DNA of 64,000 nt from Acidiferrobacterales bacterium (GTDB lineage Bacteria > Pseudomonadota > Gammaproteobacteria > Acidiferrobacterales > SZUA-150), in NCBI GenBank assembly GCA_947258385.1, contig CAMYII010000044.1:5386-69385 (forward strand), in the 5' to 3' direction. Positions 25,266 to 34,073 of the stretch are shown here, piece after piece. Numbering within the stretch: the stretch's first letter is position 1; the number at the start of each line of letters is the position of its first letter. A model generated the notes under the pieces. It saw only the letters and a program-made list of their open reading frames with translations, did not search any database and had not been told where the DNA came from. The position numbers and the translations under genes were made by a program.

Positions 25266-26372
25266 GTGAATGAACGTTTATTCGTCGCAACCCGTAAGGG
25301 GCTGTTTGAGGTGGAACCGCAGGGTGAAGGCGGTTGGGCGATTGCGCGGACCCACTTCCTCGGGGATCCGGTGACCATGGTACTGCCGGACCCCCGTTCC
25401 GGGGCCGTGTTCGCGGCTTTGAATCTGGGCCATTTCGGCGTCAAGCTGCGACGCTCGCTGGACGGCGGCAGGTCGTGGCCCGAATGCGGCACGCCGCGGT
25501 TTCCACCGCAACCCGAGGCCGGCGAGAAGACGCCCGCGGTGAGCCTGGTCTGGTCGCTGGAGGCGGGCGGCAATGACGAACCGGGCACGCTCTGGGCCGG
25601 CACGATTCCAGGGGGGCTGTTTCGCTCGCGCGACAACGGCGAGACCTGGGAACTGGCGCGTTCACTGTGGCAGCACCCCGACCGGCGCGAGTGGATGGGA
25701 GGCGGTTATGATGAGCCCGGCATTCATTCGATCTGTGTCGACCCGCGGGACAGCGGGCATGTCACGGTGGCGGTCTCCAGCGGCGGGGTCTGGACGACCG
25801 CGGACAGCGGCGAGTCCTGGCGCAGTTGCGCGAACGGCATGCGCGCCGAGTATATGCCGCCGGCGCGGCGCTACGATCCCCTTGTTCAGGATCCCCACCG
25901 GGTGGTGCAATGTGCGGCCAACCCCGCCGTACTGTGGGCGCAGCACCATAACGGCATCTTCCGCACGACCGATGGTGCGGCGAGCTGGCATGAGATCACG
26001 GAAGTCAAGCCGTCGGCGTTCGGTTTTGCCGTGGCGGTGCATCCGGCCGACCCCGACACCGCCTGGTTTGTACCGGCCGTGAAGGACGAGTGCCGTATCC
26101 CTGTCGACGGTCGGTTTATGGTCACCCGCACCCGCGACGGTGGCAAGACGTTCAAGCGCCTGCGCTCTGGGCTGCCGGACACATCCGCCTATGACCTGGT
26201 GTATCGCCATGGCCTGGACATCGATCGAACCGGCGAACGCCTGGCCTTGGGGTCAACGACCGGGAATCTTTGGCTGTCCGAGGACCAGGGTGAGACCTGG
26301 CAATGCCTTTCAACGCATCTGCCGCCCATTTATAGCGTGCGGTTTGCTTGCGCAACGGAAAACAAGGGATGA
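25266..26372 (+). CDS. BNR/sialidase-like beta-propeller protein paired with the MoaD-like gene
   Basis: 368 residues from GTG 25266, with GGAGGAG correctly spaced. Repeated Asp-box-like units are visible: RRSLDGGRSWPE, FRSRDNGETWEL, WTTADSGESWRS, FRTTDGAASWHE, TRTRDGGKTFKR and WLSEDQGETWQC, six turns of a propeller. There is no signal peptide, so it is probably cytoplasmic, unlike true sialidases, and no sialidase active-site arginine triad could be identified. A sulfur-transfer or scaffold function linked to the adjacent beta-grasp protein is possible but unproven. Confidence 0.8.
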   Translation: MNERLFVATRKGLFEVEPQGEGGWAIARTHFLGDPVTMVLPDPRSGAVFAALNLGHFGVKLRRSLDGGRSWPECGTPRFPPQPEAGEKTPAVSLVWSLEAGGNDEPGTLWAGTIPGGLFRSRDNGETWELARSLWQHPDRREWMGGGYDEPGIHSICVDPRDSGHVTVAVSSGGVWTTADSGESWRSCANGMRAEYMPPARRYDPLVQDPHRVVQCAANPAVLWAQHHNGIFRTTDGAASWHEITEVKPSAFGFAVAVHPADPDTAWFVPAVKDECRIPVDGRFMVTRTRDGGKTFKRLRSGLPDTSAYDLVYRHGLDIDRTGERLALGSTTGNLWLSEDQGETWQCLSTHLPPIYSVRFACATENKG

Positions 26373-26375
26373 CAA

Positions 26376-26437
26376 TTGCGCGCGGCGCGCGCGCAATAAT
26401 ACTCGGCCACAACGCGGCCATCCGGTCGTACGACCGG
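26376..26437. repeat. Two GC-rich palindromes after the BNR gene
   Basis: TTGCGCGC...GCGCGCAA spans 26376-26396, and CCGGTCGTACGACCGG at 26422-26437 is a perfect 16-base palindrome. They may end the BNR transcript or bind a dimeric protein. The rest of the 260-base gap shows nothing more. Confidence 0.6.
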
Positions 26438-26632
26438 CCTGCGCATGGACCATGGTTTGTGAGACGATAAATACTTATTCCCGACTGCCCCGCCAACGAC
26501 AGCCAAGAGCGTGGTCGGGACGATACCCAAACATATATCATCTTACAGGCGGGCGCGCCAAGGCGACGTCCAGCGCCCCTGCAAGCAGCAACAGTGTGGC
26601 ACCGGCATTGATATTGGAATCGAGCCAGACCC

Positions 26633-27427
26633 ATGAAAACATTGCCTTTTAAGGACCGGCACAGCATCAAAGTACGCGCGCTACTGCTTGGACAGCGGAT
26701 TGATCTGCGCGCCTTTGACTATGCCCATCGCCTGGCGCCCTCCCCGCTGCTCGTGACCGCCGGCGGCGCCGGCGCCGCCGTCCTGTTTCGCTATGGGGCC
26801 GTGGTCCTCTTCGGACTCAGCTCGGTGGAGGAGGTCGCCTTTCTGGAGAACCTCAGGCCTTTGGTTATTGAACCGTTTGCGAAGGCCGAGTCGGAGGAAG
26901 TCGAAGTCATGCGAGATGAGCAGGGTGAGGAAGGCATCGAGCAGTCGCGCATCGTGCTACGGGAGTTCAGCGTCAAACGCCTACAGCTCATCGCCGATGT
27001 GCTCGCCAAAAGCGTGGCGCTGGCCTATTACGAAACAAGCCTTGCCGACAGCTTTGATCGCATCGAACCGCTCGCCACCAGCCTGCAAAAAGAGGGGCGC
27101 GGCGGCCGCCAGGGGCGGGAGCTGCTGCGTCACATCGGCGATACCCTGTCGATTCAGGGGAAGATGGTCGGGAGGGTCGAGGTGCAGGAAAAACCGGAGC
27201 TGCTCTGGGAATCACCGGAACTGGAGCAATTGCATCTGCGGCTGGACGATGAATACGAGCTTCAGGAACGCCACCTGGCATTGGAGCGCAAGCTCGAACT
27301 CATCGCCAGAACAGCCGAGACGTTGCTCGAGCTGCTCCAGCACAAGCGCTCCCTGCGCGTGGAGTGGTACATCGTGATTTTGATCCTGGTTGAAATCATG
27401 ATCACGCTGTATGAAAAAATCATCTAA
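26633..27427 (+). CDS. RMD1/YagE (DUF155) family protein
   Basis: 264 residues. Family features: LRAFDYAHRLAPSPLLV region, LFRYGAVVLFGLS, a helical middle (VLAKSVALAYYETSLADSFDRIEPLATSL region, about 122-150), LERKLELIARTAETLLELL and a C-terminal membrane span with VEWYIVILILVEIMITLYE. Eukaryotic relatives sit in mitochondria (RMD1, RMND1, linked to mitochondrial translation); bacterial function is unknown. The tail anchor suggests attachment to the inner membrane. Confidence 0.82.
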   Translation: MKTLPFKDRHSIKVRALLLGQRIDLRAFDYAHRLAPSPLLVTAGGAGAAVLFRYGAVVLFGLSSVEEVAFLENLRPLVIEPFAKAESEEVEVMRDEQGEEGIEQSRIVLREFSVKRLQLIADVLAKSVALAYYETSLADSFDRIEPLATSLQKEGRGGRQGRELLRHIGDTLSIQGKMVGRVEVQEKPELLWESPELEQLHLRLDDEYELQERHLALERKLELIARTAETLLELLQHKRSLRVEWYIVILILVEIMITLYEKII

Positions 27428-27460
27428 AGAAACCTCTGAATAAGCCATCCATGGGCCGTA

Positions 27461-27487
27461 GGAAGCTCTGACTTAATCAGAGCTTCC
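27461..27487. repeat. REP-like hairpin, copy B
   Basis: GGAAGCTCTGA (27461-27471) and TCAGAGCTTCC (27477-27487) form a perfect 11-base stem with a CTTAA loop, like copy A at 20694. CTCTGAATAAGCCATCC just before it recalls the hairpin at 8584. Confidence 0.75.
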
Positions 27488-27623
27488 CTAAGTGACTTCG
27501 TACGGCCGGCGGCGCGACCTCGCTGCCTCCAGCCGGCCGCCGATGCAAGACCCGTCTCACACCAAACCGAACGACCAAAAATATCTGTTGGCGCCCGCCC
27601 GGCACCACATTAATATCATCGCC

Positions 27624-28370
27624 ATGGAAAGCCGCTTGCGTCTGGATATACTGCCGCAACCCGATAATACGACCTGCGGGCCGACCTGCCTGCACGCCCT
27701 GTATCGTTACTATGGCGACGAGGTGCCGCTGGCGCAGGTCATTAGCGAGGCCCGCGCCCTCGAGGGAGGCGGGACACTGGCCGTGTTCCTGGCCTGCCAC
27801 GCGCTGCGGCACGGTTTCCACGCGACGATCTATACCTATAATATGCAGGTGTTCGATCCGACGTGGTTCGGCGCCGAGGCGCCGGACTTGCGTGAACGAC
27901 TGCAGGCACAACAGCGCTACAAGGAGACGCCGAAGCTCAGAGTCGCGACACAGGGTTACCTTGAGTTTCTCGGGCTCGGCGGGCATATCAAGTTCGAAGA
28001 CCTCACCACCGGTTTGATCCGCCGTTATCTGAGGCGCGGGGTGCCGCTGCTGACAGGGTTGAGCGCGACCTATCTATACCGTTCGGCACGCGAATTCGGA
28101 CCGAAATCCGATTACGATGACCTGCAGGGCGAGCCGAGCGGGCATTTTGTCGTGCTCTCGGGATACGAAAAACAAACCCGCGCCGTACTGATCGCCGACC
28201 CGCTGCGCTCCAACCCGCTTGCCCCCGGCCATTACTACACCATCAACATCGAGCGCGTGATCGGGGCTATCCTCCTGGGCGTTCTCACCCATGACGCGAA
28301 TCTGTTGGTGATCGAACCGAAGAAAGCGCGCCGAAGCGCACCGTATGCCGATTCTCATCATCGCCACTAA
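27624..28370 (+). CDS. C39-like cysteine peptidase, first gene of a peptide-ligase operon
   Basis: 248 residues from ATG 27624; an ATG at 27543 is an alternative and neither has a good ribosome site. The papain-like triad is visible: Cys in QPDNTTCGPTCLHAL (about residue 18-20), His in GHFVVLSGYE and Asp in LIADPLRSN. C39 domains cleave double-Gly leader peptides, but here there is no transporter domain and no signal peptide, so the enzyme is soluble. The next gene starts 26 bases before this stop. In the operon it may trim or release a peptide made or modified by the ligases. Confidence 0.8.
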   Translation: MESRLRLDILPQPDNTTCGPTCLHALYRYYGDEVPLAQVISEARALEGGGTLAVFLACHALRHGFHATIYTYNMQVFDPTWFGAEAPDLRERLQAQQRYKETPKLRVATQGYLEFLGLGGHIKFEDLTTGLIRRYLRRGVPLLTGLSATYLYRSAREFGPKSDYDDLQGEPSGHFVVLSGYEKQTRAVLIADPLRSNPLAPGHYYTINIERVIGAILLGVLTHDANLLVIEPKKARRSAPYADSHHRH

Positions 28371-29817
28371 TCCCAATGACTGGCCGTTGCACACCCCCGG
28401 GGTGCGGGTGGTCTCGGCCAAGGCCTATCTGACAGAACCGCAATACAGCGAGTTGCGCGGCAGCAAGGTGTTCAATCTCGCACGCTCCTACCGCTACCAG
28501 AGCGTCGGTTACTACGTATCGCTGCTGGCCGAGGCGCGCGGCCACAGGCCGCTGCCCGACATTGCCACCATCCAGGACATGAAATCGCAGACCATCACCC
28601 GTTTCGTGTCCGATGAGCTGTATCAGCTCATACAGAAGAGCCTGGCGCCGATACAATCAGACGAATTTACGCTCAGCATATACTTCGGCCGCAACCTCGC
28701 CAGGCGTTATGACCGGTTGAGCCTGAATCTGTTCAACCTGTTTCCGGCGCCGCTGCTGCGGGCGCGGTTCCTCCACAACCGCACCTGGCAGTTGCAAAGC
28801 ATCGGACCGATCGCGGCCAGCGAGATCCCAAAAGAGCACCTGCGCTTTGTGATTGAAGTTGCCACGGAGTATTTCGCCGGCAGACGTGCACGCACACGCA
28901 AGCGCCCCGCATCGCGATACGATCTGGCGATATTACACAACCCTGAAGAGGCCCACCCCCCTTCGGACCCGCAGGCGCTGAAAAAATTCAGGAAGGCGGC
29001 CGAGACGTTGGGCTTCGGCGTCGAGCTCATCACCAAGGATGACTTCGGGCGGCTCGCCGAATTCGACGCGCTGTTCATCCGTGAAACAACGAGCATCAAT
29101 CATCACACCTATCGGTTTGCGCGCCGCGCGGCCGCGGAAGGCCTGGTCGTCGTGGATGACCCGGACTCCATACTCAAGTGCACCAACAAGGTCTATCTGG
29201 CCGAGCTCCTGGGCCGGCACCGAATTCGCATGCCCAAATCGCGCATCATCAGCAAGGCAAACGTGGACGCCGTGGCCGCGGAGCTGGGCATGCCCTGCGT
29301 GCTGAAGCAGCCGGACAGCTCGTTCTCCCAGGGGGTGGTCAAGGTGGAAGATAAGGCCGCCTTCCGCAGGGAGGTGCTGCGTCTGCTCGAGAAGTCGGAA
29401 CTCATCATCGCGCAGGAATTCATGCCGACCGCCTTCGACTGGCGGGTGGGCGTCTTCGATCGAAAACCGCTGTATGTCTGCAAGTATTACATGGCCACGG
29501 GACACTGGCAGATTATCCGTCGCGACACACGCGGCAGGACGCGCGAGGGACGCACCGAGGCGTTTTCAATCGAGGAGGCACCCGCCCAGGTGGTCAATAT
29601 GGCGCTGCGCGCCACGCGGCTGATCGGCGCGGGCCTCTACGGTGTGGACCTCAAACAAGTCGGTAATAAATGTTACCTGATCGAGATAAACGACAACCCC
29701 AGCATAGAGTCCGGCGTGGAGGATGAATATCTTAAGGAGCGGCTCTACCACAGCATTATGAATGTAGTCCTATTGCGCGTCGAGGAGCGAAAGGGTGGAT
29801 ACCGCCAGCGCGCATGA
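28345..29817 (+). CDS. RLAN-RimK type ATP-grasp ligase
   Basis: 490 residues. The N-terminal part (about 1-160, starting MPILIIATNPNDWPL) matches the RimK-like ATP-grasp N-terminal (RLAN) domain. A middle pre-ATP-grasp region follows (ASRYDLAILHNP). The ATP-grasp core (about 280-475) has LKQPDSSFSQGVVKV, VDLKQVGNKCYLIEINDNPS and the metal-binding E-x-N. Such ligases join a carboxylate, as acyl phosphate, to an amine. The substrates are unknown. Overlapped at both ends by its neighbours, which implies a single transcript and coupled translation. Confidence 0.85.
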   Translation: MPILIIATNPNDWPLHTPGVRVVSAKAYLTEPQYSELRGSKVFNLARSYRYQSVGYYVSLLAEARGHRPLPDIATIQDMKSQTITRFVSDELYQLIQKSLAPIQSDEFTLSIYFGRNLARRYDRLSLNLFNLFPAPLLRARFLHNRTWQLQSIGPIAASEIPKEHLRFVIEVATEYFAGRRARTRKRPASRYDLAILHNPEEAHPPSDPQALKKFRKAAETLGFGVELITKDDFGRLAEFDALFIRETTSINHHTYRFARRAAAEGLVVVDDPDSILKCTNKVYLAELLGRHRIRMPKSRIISKANVDAVAAELGMPCVLKQPDSSFSQGVVKVEDKAAFRREVLRLLEKSELIIAQEFMPTAFDWRVGVFDRKPLYVCKYYMATGHWQIIRRDTRGRTREGRTEAFSIEEAPAQVVNMALRATRLIGAGLYGVDLKQVGNKCYLIEINDNPSIESGVEDEYLKERLYHSIMNVVLLRVEERKGGYRQRA

Positions 29818-31057
29818 CACCACCGGTCTCGGTCTGTTTGAAGGCGTTGGCATCGAGATCGAATACATGATCGTCGATGCAGAGAACCTGTCCGTCTTAC
29901 CGGTGACGGACCAGGTATTGCGCGAGATCGCGGGCGAGTATGTGGCTGAAGTGGAGACCGGCCGGCTCGCCTGGTCGAACGAGCTCGCGCTGCATGTCAT
30001 CGAGCTCAAGACCAATGGCCCTGCACCATCGCTCAACGGTCTGCCGGGGGCTTTCCAGCACGATATCGCCCGCATCCACGAACTGCTGCTGCCGCTCAAC
30101 GGCCGGCTGATGCCCTCCGCAATGCATCCGTGGATGGATCCGTATCGCGAAACGCATCTGTGGCCGCATGAGAACAGCGCAATCTATGAGACCTTTGACA
30201 GGATTTTCAGCTGTCAGGGTCACGGTTGGGCGAACCTGCAAAGCATGCATATTAATCTACCGTTCGCCGACGACCGGGAGTTTGCACGCCTGCACGCGGC
30301 CATCCGTTTGCTCCTACCGGTGCTGCCGGCGCTGGCCGCGAGCTCACCGATCGTGGAATCACAGATCACCGGCCTCATGGACAACCGCCTCGACACCTAT
30401 CGCAAGAATGCAGCCCGAATTCCATCGGTCAGCGGCAAGGTGATCCCCGAACCGGTGTTTACCCGCCACGACTATGAGCAGGTGATCTTGGAGCGGATTT
30501 ACCGGGATCTCGCCGTGCACGACCCGGACGGCATTCTGCACTACGAGTGGGTGAACGCGCGCGGCGCCATCGCCCGCTTCGATCGCAACGCCATCGAAAT
30601 CCGCGTGCTCGACACGCAGGAATGCCCGTTGGCGGATCTGGCGGTCGGCGCCGCCGTGGTCGAAACGGTGAGGGCCCATGCCGATCAGGCCTGGTGCGAC
30701 CTCGCCCATCAGCAGGCCTGGGACATCGACCCGTTGTACGATATTTTCCTGCAAACCATGGCCCAAGCCGACCGCGCCATCATCCGGGACCGGCGCTATC
30801 TCGACGCCTTCGGTTTCCCGGAGCGCGGCGGCTGTCTGGCGGGGGAGCTTTGGCAGCACCTGATCGAGGCCTTGTCCGCGAACAACAAGGAGAGCGGGGC
30901 TGTCTGGGGACAGGCCTGGGCCGTCCTTATCCAGCACGGCCCGCTGGCGCGGCGCATCCTGAAGGCCTTGGGTAAAGACGCCGATGCAAACGCGATCAGG
31001 CATGTCTATGGCGATCTTTGCGAGTGCCTGAGCGCCGGGAAGATGTTCATTGCCTGA
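29795..31057 (+). CDS. GCS2-type carboxylate-amine ligase
   Basis: 420 residues from GTG 29795, preceded by GGAG. It belongs to the glutamate-cysteine ligase 2 fold: GVGIEIEYMIVD (Mg-binding Glu pair), NGPAPSLNGLPGAF, the SMHINLPFADD strand with its metal-binding His, and EIRVLDTQECPLADLAV. GCS2 enzymes form amide bonds using ATP, classically gamma-glutamylcysteine. The presence of an ATP-grasp partner argues for a dedicated conjugate. Overlaps the preceding gene by 23 bases. Confidence 0.82.
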   Translation: MDTASAHDTTGLGLFEGVGIEIEYMIVDAENLSVLPVTDQVLREIAGEYVAEVETGRLAWSNELALHVIELKTNGPAPSLNGLPGAFQHDIARIHELLLPLNGRLMPSAMHPWMDPYRETHLWPHENSAIYETFDRIFSCQGHGWANLQSMHINLPFADDREFARLHAAIRLLLPVLPALAASSPIVESQITGLMDNRLDTYRKNAARIPSVSGKVIPEPVFTRHDYEQVILERIYRDLAVHDPDGILHYEWVNARGAIARFDRNAIEIRVLDTQECPLADLAVGAAVVETVRAHADQAWCDLAHQQAWDIDPLYDIFLQTMAQADRAIIRDRRYLDAFGFPERGGCLAGELWQHLIEALSANNKESGAVWGQAWAVLIQHGPLARRILKALGKDADANAIRHVYGDLCECLSAGKMFIA

Positions 31058-31766
31058 GACGTGGAATATCATTATTGCTTGTGAGCACGGCGGCAACCGG
31101 ATACCGAGCGCCTATGCGGAGATCTTCCGTCACCACAGACAATTGCTCGATAGCCACCGTGGCTACGATGCGGGCTCGCTGGTGCTCGCACGGCGTCTGG
31201 CCCGTGCGCTCGATGCGCCTTTGTTCTTCGCCGCCGTGTCCCGGCTGTTGGTGGATCTGAACCGCTCCACCGGCCATCGCGCTGTATTCTCGGAAGTCAC
31301 GCGCACGCTCGCCCCGGAACAGCGGCAACAAATCCTGGCCCGTTATTACCTTCCCTATCGCGATGAGGTGGAAACCACGATCGCCCGCCGCGTCGCCTCC
31401 GGCGGGGCGGTGCTGCACCTTTCGGTGCACAGCTTCACACCGGCCATCGACGGGCGCGTGCGCAACGCCGACGTCGGCTTGCTCTACGACCCGGCAAGAA
31501 CGGCGGAGCGGCAAGTCTGCCAGCAGTTACAGCGCGCCCTGCAATCCGACCATCCCGAGCTGCGCGTGCGCCGCAACTACCCTTATCGGGGAACAGCGGA
31601 CGGATTTACGCCTTATTTGCGCAGACTATTTCCGGATAAACGTTATGCCGGCATTGAGATAGAGATCAACCAGCGCTATCCCCTCGGCGAGCAGCATGCG
31701 TGGCGCCGATTACAGTCGGCGCTGTCGGCGGCTTGCCAGACGCTGGAGCGAGCAAAACCGCGGTAA
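31050..31766 (+). CDS. N-formylglutamate amidohydrolase-like enzyme
   Basis: 238 residues from TTG 31050, overlapping the ligase gene by eight bases. Family motifs are ACEHGGNRIPSAY (metal ligands Glu/His), SRLLVDLNRS, LHLSVHSFTP and GIEIEINQRY. Such enzymes hydrolyse N-acylated glutamate or related amides with a metal. Histidine-degradation genes are absent, so the usual HutG role is unlikely. As the last gene of the operon it could recycle or deprotect the product made by the two ligases. Confidence 0.82.
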   Translation: MPETWNIIIACEHGGNRIPSAYAEIFRHHRQLLDSHRGYDAGSLVLARRLARALDAPLFFAAVSRLLVDLNRSTGHRAVFSEVTRTLAPEQRQQILARYYLPYRDEVETTIARRVASGGAVLHLSVHSFTPAIDGRVRNADVGLLYDPARTAERQVCQQLQRALQSDHPELRVRRNYPYRGTADGFTPYLRRLFPDKRYAGIEIEINQRYPLGEQHAWRRLQSALSAACQTLERAKPR

Positions 31767-31981
31767 TTGCCCATAGCGAAAATTCCATGCCGCATTTGCA
31801 GGCAGCCTAACGCGATACCGCGACCCTACGCGGCATTCCCGCCGGCAGGCGGTCGCACAGCAGTGCCAATCAGTGACAAGCGGCGAACTTGCCGGATATA
31901 ATTAAAGTAACTTCTGGGTAAGTCCATCCAGGAACCTATCCAGATTGCTTCGGCGCGGCGCGTGTGGCCGCGCCTCGCTCC

Positions 31982-32013
31982 ATTTCTCAAACACATTCAG
32001 GTGTTTGGGAAAT
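31982..32013. repeat. Hairpin before the PilZ gene
   Basis: ATTTCTCAAACAC (31982-31994) and GTGTTTGGGAAAT (32001-32013) form a 13-base stem with one G-T pair and a six-base loop. It may end the preceding operon. Upstream, GGTAAGTCCATCC at about 31,918 resembles the REP family. Confidence 0.5.
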
Positions 32014-32046
32014 GATGCCAGGACGTATCTCTGAAGGAGGTGTCAC

Positions 32047-32382
32047 ATGGAAGCGGTCAACCGCAAAGAGCAGCGCAAGAGCGCGCGCAGGCCGATTGCG
32101 CTCAAAGCCATTCTCTATCCCAGTGATGGCACTCCGTTTTTCGGTACCATCCAGGATATCAGCTTTAGCGGCATGTTTGTCGAAACCCGCGTGAAGGCGC
32201 CACCACTCAAGACGCAGATCAGTCTCAGTTTTCGCCTGGGCGCCGGCGAGCAAAGGAACCAATACCGAATGTCTGCGGTCGTGGCGCGATCGACCGCCGA
32301 CGGTATGGGCTTGCTGTTCGAGGACTACGATGAGCACACGGTTGTCTCGTTACGGCGCGTGTATCGCGAGACGCTGGCCTGA
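32047..32382 (+). CDS. PilZ-domain protein (cyclic-di-GMP binding)
   Basis: 111 residues, with AAGGAGG nine bases before the ATG. A single PilZ domain: an arginine-rich N-terminus (NRKEQRKSARRPI) supplies the RxxxR part and DISFSGMFVE the (D/N)xSxxG part, both needed to bind cyclic di-GMP. LGLLFED-like VGMGLLFEDYD region follows. Stand-alone PilZ proteins act as receptors for motility, pili or polysaccharide export; nothing adjacent points to one target. Confidence 0.85.
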   Translation: MEAVNRKEQRKSARRPIALKAILYPSDGTPFFGTIQDISFSGMFVETRVKAPPLKTQISLSFRLGAGEQRNQYRMSAVVARSTADGMGLLFEDYDEHTVVSLRRVYRETLA

Positions 32383-32505
32383 TCCGGCACAGCACGCTCG
32401 AACAACTCCTTTAGGGCCGCAAACAAAAGCACATGGTACACGCGCCTTAAGGCGGGCACGCGAATCGAACCCGATGTTTCCCTGACACTCGTTGACACTG
32501 TCGCC

Positions 32506-32943
32506 GTGGGCGATCACACGAAGCGACAGCCGCGTCTGTCGGCCGGAATTGTCGTCACGCGCATGCTCGGCGGCACACCCCACTATTTGCTGCTGCGGGC
32601 CTACAATTACTGGGACTTCCCCAAGGGCGAAGTGGAAAGGGGTGAACATCCCCTGCAGGCGGCCAAGCGGGAGGTAAAAGAAGAAACCACCCTGGAGGAT
32701 CTCGTCTTTCATTGGGGGGAGGTGTACCGGGAAGCACCGCCGTACGGCCGCGGCAAGACCGCACGTTACTATCTGGCGGAAAGCCAACAGGGCGAGGTCG
32801 CGCTGCCGGTCAACCCCGAGCTGGGCCATCCCGAACACCACGAATTCCGTTGGCTGCGCTACCCCGCGGCGCGTGCAAGCCTGGGCGGGCGTTTGCAGCC
32901 CGTGCTTGACTGGGCCCAGGCCCTGGTGGCGGGCAAGACATGA
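32506..32943 (+). CDS. Nudix hydrolase
   Basis: 145 residues from GTG 32506. The Nudix box is GEVERGEHPLQAAKREVKEE, followed by TTL; the Glu cluster for Mg is complete, but the Gly expected two residues after EE is Thr. The order SAGIVVTRM, WDFPKGEVE and the RYYLAES strand resemble the dinucleoside tetraphosphate and related pyrophosphatase group. An Ap4A hydrolase role would parallel apaH at 62057. Substrate uncertain. Confidence 0.83.
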   Translation: MGDHTKRQPRLSAGIVVTRMLGGTPHYLLLRAYNYWDFPKGEVERGEHPLQAAKREVKEETTLEDLVFHWGEVYREAPPYGRGKTARYYLAESQQGEVALPVNPELGHPEHHEFRWLRYPAARASLGGRLQPVLDWAQALVAGKT

Positions 32944-33305
32944 CGGTCCGCCGTGCCCGCTCGGCGTTGTCGCACCGCACAACGCCCGGGTACCGAACCG
33001 ATAGAAGGGTTCGGAGAGAGACAGCGGCAGCCCGGCTGCGCCAGTACCACCGACCCCCGACTTTCCCCCCGGCGCCCCATTATAAGTAAGTACTCACTTG
33101 CCATAATTTCGGGCCTTAAGGCGCCCTCTGATCCCACCCCCGCGTGGTGCGGGCGCTTTGTATATGGCTAATTCACCGTCTACACTTTTAATCACTGCTA
33201 CAGTGTCAAATGCTGTTTGTTCGGGGTTCCGTTGCCGGTATGTCCGTACAATGCGCTTTTCTGATCTGTGAGCACGGATAGTTCAACAGGAAATCGAGGT
33301 TTTGT

Positions 33306-33509
33306 ATGCTACAGGGTACTGTGAAGTGGTTCAACGACGCCAAGGGTTTTGGCTTTATCGCCCAACAGGACGGTGGTGACGACGTATTTGTTCATTATTC
33401 TGTGATTCAAGGCGATGGGTTCAAAACCCTGACCGAAGGCCAGTCTGTCAATTTTGAATATCAGCCGGGCCCCAAAGGCTTGCACGCGACAAACGTCGTA
33501 CCATTGTAA
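33306..33509 (+). CDS. Cold-shock protein CspA family
   Basis: 67 residues, the usual size. RNA-binding motifs KGFGFI (RNP1) and DVFVHYS (RNP2) are intact, and the start [13 protein letters not shown] is typical. Binds single-stranded nucleic acid as an RNA chaperone and may be constitutive or cold-induced. GAGG precedes the ATG by eight bases. The roughly 360 bases upstream contain no other gene and may hold a long leader like those of cold-shock mRNAs. Confidence 0.95.
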   Translation: MLQGTVKWFNDAKGFGFIAQQDGGDDVFVHYSVIQGDGFKTLTEGQSVNFEYQPGPKGLHATNVVPL

Positions 33510-33847
33510 CGCCCGACCTGCGTTAGCAGGCGAAAGGCCGGAAGCCTCGCCACCAAGGTGGTGTGTTTTGCGCCACGCGGAGCGTGACCACGTTGAGCGG
33601 TTCGTCGACTGCCCATGGACGCGGCGGGATAGTAACCGTGACACTCCATGCGCGGGTAATGGTCGCTGCGGCAAATCCCCGACCGGGCGGTAGCCGGCGC
33701 TCACTTGGTCTTACCACCCGTCCCCCGCGGTGCGCCCGGATTTCCGGGACTCGAGGGCGCGTGCCGAAGCGGCCACCACCTCACCGCACAACAACGCCCC
33801 AACGCAAACAAAATAATAGTTGCTATTGCTCCTGTTGCGCGTTATCT

Positions 33848-34041
33848 AGAGCCTATCTCAAGATACCTTCCACCCGCTGGCGCTGTGGAACCAACGCAGA
33901 GGTCGCGGAGACGCACCGTGCGCGGAGAAGGCAAAAACGCCTTATATTTTGGCGTATTCTCTGCGTCCTCCGCGCCTTGGCGTCCTTTACGCTGCGTCCA
34001 GGGCGTCAAGGGTTGCTGCGCGTTTGATTTTGAGACAGGTT
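33848..34041 (+). repeat. MITE-like dispersed repeat, copy 2
   Basis: About 194 bases with imperfect terminal inverted repeats: CCTATCTCAAGAT on the left, and ATTTTGAGACAGG on the right, which is CCTGTCTCAAAAT when inverted. It fills the second half of the 564-base gap 33510-34073; the first half shows nothing recognisable. Confidence 0.8.
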
Positions 34042-34073
34042 GTCGTCTCTTCTATCGCGCATCAGGAAACTGA

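Noticed and set aside
33563-34027. 154-codon frame after cspA
   Set aside because: Runs through the dispersed repeat and has no start signal or family resemblance.
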